Shown here in pieces: positions 44,507 to 55,300 of a stretch of 64,000 nt of DNA. The notes below the pieces were generated by a model, which saw only the letters and a program-made list of their open reading frames with translations, made no database searches and had not been told where the DNA came from. Source of the stretch: Bacillaceae bacterium (GTDB taxonomy: Bacteria > Bacillota > Bacilli > Bacillales > Alkalibacillaceae); the NCBI GenBank assembly GCA_017656265.1, contig JACDOD010000006.1, positions 103,504 to 167,503 of the forward strand, read 5' to 3'. Each line of letters opens with the position of its first letter. The stretch's first letter is position 1. Made by a program: the position numbers and the translations under genes.

Positions 44507-45521
44507 GGCTCTAAAATATGGCTCTAGAAAATAGGCTCTAAAATAGGCTCTAAAATATATGTTGGGGGACAGAAAAAATTCTGAAAAAATAAAACACGCA
44601 AACTCCTAATTTTGTTAGACTTTGTTTAGACCCAATAAACAAATAACAAAAAGGAGTTGCGTGTAGTTGAATTCTAACATGTCTTTACTAGGGTAGAAGA
44701 GTATAGCATAAAACTTCAATGGAGGAAGAAGGTTACTTTCAACTTCTTGTGAAGTTGGAGAGAGTACTCCATCATTGATTTAGATGTGGGCAAACTACAG
44801 AAAGCGAACATAATTATCGAGTACAGAAAATTGAGTATACCAAATATTTAGCAGAAGTACAGCCATCTTTTTTCGAAAATGGCGATATGTATGTAAAAAG
44901 ATTGCGTGAAACGTTTCTACGAAGAAAAGTTGATTGTGGAGAGCTATCAAAGGCAGTCTGTGGATTTTGAGTGGTCAGTGGGGATTAAATTAATTCATGG
45001 CAAAAACTTTAAGGATGTACCTTTTCACATTTGCACTTCGTCAACGGCCGTTATGCGCCATTTTAATAAGATTAGTTCTTCCATGTTAAAGGAGATTAAA
45101 CAGTTACCTGAGGTTATTGCAATTGATGAATACAAAGGAGATGCTTGTGGTGAAAAGTATTAAACAGTCATTGCAGATCCCATTCATAGAAAGCCACTAG
45201 AGATCTTGAGAGATTGTAAAAAAGATACCCTGGTGACTTATTTAAGAGAAAATGGGGCTAATGTAATGGTCTTGGGTATGAGTCCTTCCTTTAAAGCAAT
45301 TGTGGACCAAGCATCGTCCTATAGCAGTAGCGGGCCGACTTTGTTTTTGTCGGTATTTCTATTGTGCTTTAATGAGAGTGAGAAAGAAGAAAAAGACTAG
45401 TTTTAAAGAGTTTGATTGTTTTCGATTAAAGATGTTATTGCACCATCAATAAAAAATATTGATGCTGAATCGGATAAATTAGGAGTGAACTATCTGCTCA
45501 CCCCAACATTTGATTTAGAAC
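44507..45521. mobile_element. Decayed ISL3-family insertion sequence
   Basis: A left end at 44546-44572 (GGCTCTAAAATATATGTTGG and on) is matched by an inverted right end at 45497-45521, whose reverse complement reads GTTCTAAATCAAATGTTGGG. The roughly 980-base span is shorter than a complete ISL3 element (about 1.3-1.5 kb), and the transposase inside is broken. Just outside the left end, GGCTCTA-type sequence is repeated at 44507, 44520 and 44534, as if the terminus had been reiterated. Confidence 0.78.
44665..45400 (+). pseudogene. ISL3-family transposase, broken into several frames
   Basis: Fragments in different frames resemble ISL3 transposases: FYEEKLIVESYQRQSVDFEW (from 44906), LKEIKQLPEVIAIDEYKGDACGEKY (the first DDE aspartate region, ending at 45163), then DPIHRKPLEILRDCKKDTLVTYLRENGANVMVLGMSPSFKAIVDQAS (second aspartate region degraded to GMSPSFKA). 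Stops and frameshifts separate them, the zinc-finger N-terminus is degenerate, and the C-terminal third with the catalytic glutamate is missing. It cannot make active transposase. Confidence 0.8.
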
Positions 45522-45646
45522 AATAATAAATTATAAAAATATAAATACTTATGATTGAAGAGCCCGCATACTATTGCTATACCCTGAATCTTTCTTTATT
45601 ATTATTTATATAAGCAATTGATACAGGATTAAGGGAGCTGGGTGCT

Positions 45647-46168
45647 TTGAAGAAAATTAGTATACATATAGTAATCATATTAATTTCAGTAACATTATCC
45701 GCATGTGGGTCAGAAGAGGAAACTATTCTTAGTAATAATTCTGATAATAACCAACATGCAGAGCAAAGCGATCAGAATAATAGTGAAAAGAAAAAAGACA
45801 CAAAGGATTTATTAGTCGAGAAGAAAATTATTTTCGGTGATAAAAAGGGTGAGCGAGAACTAGATGCCAGGAACCTGTTTAAGCTTGGTGAAAATGCATA
45901 CTTTCTTGTCACTCTTGAAAAAGCAGTTGAGACAGATGCAGTGACCATCATTCTTAACAAATTAGAAGAAGATAAATGGGTTAAGTTAACGGAGGGTCCA
46001 TTAGAAGTTAAGCCAGAATGGAAACAATTTATGAATGGCTTGCCTGGAACTATTTTTCAAAAAACTGGTCCAGGTGCTTATCAGTTAATTGTTAAAAAAG
46101 GTGATGAAGAGTTAGCAAAAGGGGAGTTTATCATTCAAGATCCTGAAAACAATGACGAAAATTCATAG
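45647..46168 (+). CDS. Hypothetical lipoprotein
   Basis: A 173-residue predicted lipoprotein starting at TTG with AAGGGAG upstream. The signal peptide ends at the lipobox LSAC (Cys20). A polar Asn/Gln/Lys linker (about residues 21-55) leads to a small beta-rich domain (VEKKIIFGDKKGERELDARNLFKLGENAYFLVTLEKAVETDAVTI in parts), which may adopt an immunoglobulin-like fold; no named family is recognised. It is bordered by the dead ISL3 element and its own terminator. Confidence 0.7.
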   Translation: MKKISIHIVIILISVTLSACGSEEETILSNNSDNNQHAEQSDQNNSEKKKDTKDLLVEKKIIFGDKKGERELDARNLFKLGENAYFLVTLEKAVETDAVTIILNKLEEDKWVKLTEGPLEVKPEWKQFMNGLPGTIFQKTGPGAYQLIVKKGDEELAKGEFIIQDPENNDENS

Positions 46169-46207
46169 ATTTCTTTTGACGTCAGTACATACATAAATAT
46201 ATGATCT

Positions 46208-46234
46208 ATAGCCCTAATTATAGGGCTATTTTTT
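46208..46234 (+). terminator. Intrinsic terminator of the lipoprotein gene
   Basis: The stem ATAGCCCTA / TAGGGCTAT with a short loop is followed by TTTTTTG. Confidence 0.9.
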
Positions 46235-46369
46235 GTTTTGCAACAATACGTATTTATGAATATTTGAGCACCAACTATTTACCTAAATTCCTAAAGTATT
46301 GACTCCTTCTGTCGAAAGTGTAGAAGCTATTACCTCTATATGATACGATTCCCATAATATCAGATTTGG

Positions 46370-49300
46370 ATGGGAGTTGGTTTTGTATTGAATGTCAATA
46401 TTGAAGAATCGGATCAGAAGGTTTTGAAAATTACAGTAACGATCCTCGCAGCACTCACTTTATTATTAGGGATGTTCATGTTGATGAACGTGATACATGG
46501 AAAACATGTCCATGCCGCTGTTGTGACAGATGATGGTGATGCGGGGATGGAATCAAGTTCGAGGCTGATCGCTAATGCATTTAGTGGTGACATAGATCCC
46601 CTACATAATAAAGGAAAGGCACATTTATGGGGATTTTACAGCACAGGGACATATGAAGCATGGAATCAGATTCAAAAAACAAACTTGCGAGAATCCCGGC
46701 CAGTGGTTGTAGCTGTGGTAGATTCGGGAATTGACAGTGAACATGAAGCGCTTAAGGACAGAGTATTGGAAGGTAAGAGTTTAATAGATGATTCAAAAGG
46801 GCTTACGGATCAGGCAGGCCACGGAACCCATGTAGCTGGTGTGATCGCTGGCGTAACAGGAAAATTTGACGTGAAACTCCTTCCAGTGAAAGTTCTGGAT
46901 GAAAACTTAACGGCTGATATCTCAGATGTTGCAGAGGCTATTCGCTGGGCTGCAGACTGGGAAGGAGACAATGGTGAAAAAGTCAGCGTCATAAATCTGA
47001 GTCTTGGAAAAAGGGAGCAAGAGCCGCCTGAGGAATTAAAAAAGGCAGTAGACTATGCACGTGATCAAGATATTGTTATTGTTGCAGCATCTGGGAATGA
47101 GGCGCAACCCGTACAGGGATATTACCCGGCAAGTCTTGATGGTGTGCTTGCAGTAAGCACAGGAACAAAAGATCGTCAATTGTCTAAAACATCGAATATA
47201 GACACTGACCTGATCGCTCCGGGTATAGATATTATGAGCACACTGCCAGGCAATGCGTATGGAGAAAGATCTGGATCGTCTTATGCGGCGCCTTTTGTTT
47301 CAGGGGCAGCAGCTTTACTGAAGCTATCTTATCCGGAAGCAACAGTGTCACAAATCATGCGAACATTATTGAGAAATCAAGCAGTTAATCAAGAAACCCC
47401 TCACTTATCTATTCCAGAATCACTCGATCATCTTTCCATTACGGCATTCAAACAATTTTTTCAAACGAGCAGATTATCATGGCTATTTTTAAAGGTGAAT
47501 CAAACGGGAGAAACAGCCAATGATGCTCAACCGGACTCCACAGTTGTGGAGGGTGAAACATCCCAAACGAACAATGAGAGCACAAGTAGTACCACAGAAT
47601 CGACTGAAGATACCAATCCGCCAGCATGGCCTGAAGGGGCAGAGGTGACAGCTTCAAAGGTTACAGACACAAGTATTGAGTTAACCTGGACAGAGGCTAC
47701 TGATGATACAGGTTTAAAAGGCTACCATGTATATGTGGATGTCAATACGGCTCCATATACTGAAATGACAGTGACAGATTCGGTGTATACGGTAGAAAAT
47801 TTAAGTCCGAGCACTTCCTACACGTTCACCATTGAAGCGATTGATCAAAATGACCTATCCGCTAAATTGACCTCACAGCCAATCCAAACTCTGGATGACC
47901 TATCTAATCAAACCACTCAAAATACGGATACAACCCCGCCTGTACTTACGGGAGATAATCTGGTACTTAGTGAATTTGTCGTCCTCACACTGAATGAAGG
48001 CCTTGATGAAACGGCCATTCCCCCTACAAATGTGTTTACCGTAAACGTCAATGGCGAAAGCCGAAGTGTATCGAGTGTAAATGTTCAAAATAATATAGCG
48101 GATGTATTGACTATACTTGACATTTCTATGCCTGAAGCACCGGAGTCTGAGGATTCCTATGTTGTCCTGACATTAAATGAACCCGTTCAGACCGAAGATC
48201 AGGTGACGGTCAGCTACGTGCTGCCTGACAATATGGACCATGCATTACGAGATGCTGCAGGTAATACTGCGGAACCGTTTTCAGGTCAGCCGGCTATGAA
48301 TCTAACGGGACCGATGTTCTTTGGAGGTATGGCAAACGGGGATCGGATTATTCTCATATTTGCACCCTATTTTGACCAGTTGGATGAAAGTCAAACTGTA
48401 TCTCCGGATGCATTTCAAGTAATCGCAGATGAAACCCAGATTAATGTGTCCAGTGTTGTGATCTCCAATGATGATTCTTATATGGATGAAGTTCAGGGTG
48501 ATTCACCACCTGAAATGGAATTCGATCCGGCGTTTGTGATTTTAACACTGGAAACTCCCGTACAATACGGCCAGCGAATAACCCTTAATTATACAAAGCC
48601 ATCCAGCGGTGAGCCAGCCATTCAGGACATAAACGGGGACCGGACGGCTTCAATCAGTCAGGCAGAGCTGGAAAATCGCACGTCAGAGGTGACAGAGCCG
48701 CCGAAAGATGGTGAAGATCCAGTTGACCCTTCGCCAGAAATGCCAGTATGGCCGGAAGGTAGCGAGGTTACGGTGGTCAGCAAATCGATGACCTCCGTAG
48801 AACTGCAATGGGACCCTGCTGATGAAAATACAAGTTTTTATCAGGTGCTGGATCAGAATCAATATCATGGTGCCTATGTTCAGGGCGCGACGACCACAAC
48901 TGTCGAGGGACTGAGCCCCGGTACGGAATATACTTTTATCGTTGAAGCATGCAACGCTTTTGAACAATGTACACCTGGACCATCCATCACGGTCATAACA
49001 GCTTCAGACGACAGTAGTCCGCCAACATGGCCGGATGGATCAAAGGTTTCATTCCCGACCGTTGCTTCCACCAGCGTCGAAATCTCATGGCCAGCAGCGC
49101 AGGATGATTCAGGGATTAAAGGGTATAACGTGTATGTAAATGACAGCACAGAAACACATAATGAGACGCTTATCACTGGAACCGGGTACACCGTGACAGG
49201 CCTCCAGATGAAGACTTCCTATACGTTTACCATTGAAGCGGTGGATCTAGGAGGAAATACAGTATCCCTGACATCCCAGGAAGTTCAGACGACCGGAGAC

Positions 49301-52300
49301 CAGCAGGCACCAGAATGGCCAGAAAATTCCTATTTAACGCCTTATAACAAAACCTTAACCTCCGTCACAGTGGAATGGCCGGAAGCCACCGATGATGTGG
49401 GGGTTACCCAGTATCGCATTGAAGTGGATGGAGTCGAAGTGGCTGTCGTAGATGGAACAGAACGTATGTATGAAGTGACAGGTCTCGAACCAGAAACGTT
49501 TTACACCATCGACGTTTATGCAGGGGATGACGCCGGAAACTGGAGCGGTGCCTTAACCGCAGTACCTGAAACCGAATCACCGGCACCGCCATGGAATCTA
49601 TCCTGGCGTGCAGACTCTTCCTCCATCACATTAAACTGGAACGATCCATTCATGGTAACGCCAGATAGCTATACGATCACTCGCAACGGGGAAGCGATTG
49701 CTTCCGGGCTTACCCAGACTTACTATGAGGACACGGATCCAGCAGTTGAACCAGGTCAGGAATATGAGTACAAAGTATATGCCGTTTATGAATCGGTGGA
49801 AGGCCTTCAGGAATCCCTGTCCCAGTCGGTCATGGTCATAAAAGATTTTTACGTTCGGACCACACTGGTCAGCACTGATTCAAGCGGAGAAAATATCGGT
49901 GCCCGTTCAACAACGATCAGCACGGACGGAAAATGGGCGGCGATTGCCGGAGAAGAAGGCGGCGCTTATGTGCATAACCTGGAGACAGGGGAAACCGAAT
50001 TTGTAAGCTATTTGCCTGATGGTCAAGAGCTGATGGCCTATCTGTATAACCTGGATTTGTCCCATGACGGATCTAAGGTTTTGTTTAGCACAAGATACAA
50101 TGTTTATTTGCATGACCGGGATACAAAAGAAACCATCAATTTAACAGATGTAGGCTACTATTCCAAAAACGTGTACTCACCAAGTATGAGTGATGACGGA
50201 AATGTCATTGCCTTTTTCTCCGAATATGCGGATCTGGTACCAGATGATGATAATGGTGAAGGAATAGATTTATTCATTTACGATCGAAATGCGGATGAGA
50301 TCGAGCGAGTTGCCAGTGGTGTAGATTATCAGCTGTCTACCGATGTCAGCCCTGATGGACGTTATGTCGTCTTCCACAGCCGAAAAGCCTTTGTACAGAA
50401 TGACACCAATGAAACCCTGGATATTTACCTTTACGACCGGGAGACAAAAGAAATCAAGCTAATCAGTGAGGCTATTGATGGAAACAGCGGCGATAAATTC
50501 AGCACGTATCCTTCCATCAGCCGGAATGGAAACGTGATTGTTTTCCAGTCCCGGGCTACCAATCTGGTGGAAAACGCAAATGTCAGCACATATCGGGATC
50601 AAGTCTATGCTTATTTTTCAGATACGGACCAACTCGTTCAAATTTCAGAAAAGGCTATTAACGGAAGTACAGTGCCGAAAGTGTCGCCGGATGGACGCTT
50701 TATTGCCTACGAAAAAGAAATTTATCGAAACGGCGGCTTTGTCAATCGGGTGGTGCTGCACCACATCGATACAGGCGTGGAAATGATTATCAGCTATGAC
50801 CAGGATGGTAATGAAGCCTTTGGGCAGCGACCGCGGATCAGCGATAACCAGAGGATCATTTACGAGCGGGGAGATCGGGCGTATGTAGCCTTCTTTGGTG
50901 GCAGTGAACTGGATCAGTCAGCACCGGAATGGCCGTCATCCGCTGAAGTGACGATTGCCAATGTAGGACCGGCGCAGGCTACGTTATCCTGGCCACAGGC
51001 TACGGATGACAACCAGATTAAATTTTATGATTTGTTTAAGGATGGTCAGTATGTCAGATCCTTTGGTCCATCTACATCCACCCATACAGTCGGGGAACTG
51101 TCGCCAGAAACATCCTATCAGTTTTCCATCAGGGCCGTGGATATGTATGGAAACTGGAGTGAACCGATCACCGCAGCGGTGACGACTGTCCAGGAAATGG
51201 ATGAACCGAAAAACGTTTCCTTTAAGCCGTATGAATTCGGTGCATATATAACCTGGGAGCCTCCGGAAAATGCCAGCTTCTGGCCAGATCAGCTGGAGTA
51301 TACCCTCCACATCAATGGCATGGATCACCGCATCCGTTCAGCCACGGAGGCACTTGTTCGAGAGCTGGAGCCGGATACCACCTATCATGCAACATTGATC
51401 GCCACCGATCCGGATGGAAATCAGTCTAAACAGGCCGAACTGCAAATTGAAACCAGTGCTCTCGGTTCAGGTTTATCTATCTCACGGGTAAGCCTTAATG
51501 AAAATGGCAAAGAGTCCGATTACCGGTCCGATTACCCGGCAACTGATGAATCGGGACGATATGTCGTCTTTCAAACGAGGGCAGCACTGGTTTCCGGTGA
51601 TACGAATGATGAAGTGGACATTTATTTGAAAGACAGGGAAACAGGAGAACTGCAATTAATCAGTCTTGGAGTCAATGGACAGCTGGGGAACGGAGCCAGC
51701 CAGCATCCATCCATCAGCAGCGATGGAACCCGGATTGTCTATGAATCCACAGCCAGCAATCTGGTAGAAAACGACACCAATGGCCAATCCGATATTTTCC
51801 TGTTTGACACCATAACGAGCGAAGTGAAACGGATCAGTGTTGCTTCCGACGGTACTGAATCAACGGCAGACAGCATCCATCCCGTGATCAGTGGGGATGG
51901 AAAGCATGTAGCCTTTAAAGCAGAAACAGGCGCAGGGCTCGTGCCAGAGGATGAAACATCTCATCTCTGGGATCTCTATGTGCATGATATAGAAAAAGGC
52001 ATCACATACCGGCTGACAGACGGAACAGAGGACCCAGGCTACAGCTCTATAAAAGAAGGAACAGGGGAAGTCCAGGATATTAGCATTAGTGATGAAGGCC
52101 GGTTTATTGCCTTTGGATTAGAATTTGATACCGAAATCTGGGATCCTTCCAGTATGGAACACATTCATCTGATCGACCGGGATGCGGATGAGGACGGAAT
52201 TTTCGATGAAGAAGGCGCTGTATCCTCTGAAAAAGTAACTGAAGGAATCTATGAACGCTCATCCCCGGCCATCAGCGGCGATGGAACATACCTAACCTAC

Positions 52301-55300
52301 TCAGGGCCGACATGGAGTGGCGGCTATCACTTTGTGTTCCTGTACAATCTGGAAACGGGTGAGGAAATCAAAGTCAGTAGAACAGCTACAGGTGATGATG
52401 GGTATGGCGGAAGCGGCAGCCCGGTCATCAGCGATGATGGACGCTATGTAGCTTTTGCATCATCAGGAGAAAACCTGGTGCCAGGGGACACCAACGATGA
52501 AACAGACATTTATCTGTATGACCGTGAAACCGATTGGCTGGAGAGGATTACCATGACGCCTGCGGGGGAAGCGGATGACTACAGCTGGCAACCAGCCATC
52601 AGCGGAAACGGAAAAACCGTTGTGTTTGCATCAGAGGCCACAAATCTGGTGGACAGTGATACGAATGATCAGAGGGACATTTTTGCAATTGATATGGACC
52701 GGATGGCACCAACCTGGCCTTCTGGGGATGATGTACTGAGGGCAGCAGGCACCGCCCAGACCTTTGTTACCCTGAATTGGGAGGCAGCCAGTGATGATGT
52801 CATGGTTTCGTCCTACCACATTTATCAGAATGGTCAAAAAATCGCGACGGTTGACGGCAAGAAACTGCAGTACACGGTCACCGGTCTGGAACCGGAAACT
52901 ACTTATACTTTCCGGGTTGAAGCGGTGGACCGTTCTGGAAACGTCAGCAGTGATGGACCGTCTATTTCGGTGACCACGATGGAAGAAATCAAGGGAGAAG
53001 CGGCCCTGATAGCCACAGCAAACCAGGGCGGAACAGTAGATTTAACCTGGGATCCATCCACCAGTGAACAGGGTACCGGCTATCGTGTACTGCGCTGGAA
53101 AGAAGGAGAGGAACCAGAGGTCATCGCAACCATAGACAGTTTAGCAACCACAACATACACGGACGAAAATCTGGCAGCGGGAACGACCTACTTCTATCAA
53201 ATTGAACTGATGACATCAAGCGATCAGAATTATCCGTATTCCGTTGAAACATCGGTCACAACACCTGAACTGACCGTAGGAGAGCTGACGTGGAATGTAA
53301 ACCGGACATCTTTCCCGTTCCGTTTAGCAAAATTAGGAGATAACCTTGAGGTGACCCTGACAGCCGATCCAAACCAGACCGCTGAAGCCGTGTTAACGTA
53401 CCTCGAGTGGGATGGGGATCAGACGGCAGAAAAAGAAAAAATCATTCCGCTGACCGAATCCGAAGAAACAGCGGGACAATACACTGGTGAAGTGACAGTG
53501 GAAACAGGCATGGCGAAACTCCTGTCCATCCTGCCAAAACTCTCCGACCAGCAGGGCAGCATGAAGGAAGGAGATCCGGTTAACGTTAATCTCACGGTCT
53601 CCAGCAATGTCACGGTGGATATTGACGCAGAAGCCGAAAGCCATATTTTATCCGAATCCACTCTCATCATCTGGAGTGAAGAAAAGCAAACCGGCATAAC
53701 GCAGGGGCTAGGCGATCCAAAGAGTTATTCGTTTACTGAAATAATTCCAGCCGAAGACTATCACATTCGGATCCTGCACGATGAGTCAGGAAGGGTTCTG
53801 GCTGAACTCACCGATCTTCAAATCAAAGCAGGGATGGAAAATCCGTTTGCCCTGACGTCAAAAGTGCCGGCGGAAATAAACGTACGAGTTACCGGACCAG
53901 AAAACAACGTCTTTGAAGAGATCGAAGCCCATGTATTTAATTCAGAAGGAGACATCATCGGAAGCGGATCACCGGATTACCGAGGCTGGATCAGACCGGC
54001 CAGGGGGACAGCGTTATTCTCCGGTGATGAAGTAACCATTTCCATAGAGGGAATGGAATGGCCATACAAAGAAGATGTCTCGAAAACCCTTGTATTAACT
54101 CCTGGTGATAATAATATCAATCTGGAAGTGCCATGGTGGAAAACCGCGACCATACAGGGAACCGTGACCGATTCAGAGGGCAATCCGATGTCTGGTGTAG
54201 AAATTACCGCTTCACAGGATCATCCGACCCATGAATGGCGCACCATCAATCGCCGGACAACAGCGGATGAAACCGGGGCCTATTCTGTGACGGTATACCC
54301 TGGTGAAGCGAAAATTTACGGAGCAGTTCCGGGCAACAGCAACTGGGCCGTGGCCACCAAAACGTTAACGCCAGAAGAAGACCAGACCATTACCCATAAT
54401 TTGACCGTCAAAAAAATCCAGGAAGCCACCGTGTATGTAGAGATTAAAACGAAGTATATCGGCGACGACAGCTGGCAGGTTCTGTCTCCGGACGAAGTGG
54501 ATGGGCGTACGCTGTATCACTATCACAGCAAACTGTACAGTCCACGGGGACGCACCCAATTCCGGGGCCCATATCCATTAAAAACGAAGGGGATTCCGGG
54601 AGATGAGGTCAAACTTTGCTTTGAAGGACATGAAGCGGATCTCCCAGACGGATGCGGAACGGCAACCTTAGATGAAAATCTCGAAGCTACTGTTACCGTC
54701 GAACTGGAGCAGACCGGCGGATATGTAGAAGGAACCGTGACCACCGCAGATGGCTCACCTGTCACTCGCTCGATGACCAGATTATATCGGGTGAATGACG
54801 AGGGAGAAAGGGAACACATTCGAACCTACTATCAATATAACGATCAGGGAGAATATCGAGTCTGGGTACCTGAAGCAGGCAGCTATATGTTAGAAGTGAG
54901 AGAACGGTATTCGTCTCCAATGTCCACTATCGAATTCCAGATCAATGAAGGAGACATATTAACGAAAAACATCACCCTGGTATCCTCGGGATTATTCGCT
55001 GGAAAAGACGGAAACGACATTCTGCCGCTGAAGGATGAAGTCACACCTGGTACCGACGTCAGTTTCCGGGTGAGTTACAACAATAACAGTTCCCAGACCG
55101 TTCAGGATGCATCCCTCAACATTCTGGTTCCAGCGGGCACCGAATTCATCCGGGAAGCACTCACCCTGAATGGGGAGCCAGTAGCGGATAGCGACTTAAC
55201 CACAACAGCATCTGGCTTTGAAGTGTACATCGGCAGCTTGCCGCCAGACAGTGAAGGCGTACTCCGATACACGTTAACAGTGGTAGACACGTTTACCGAT

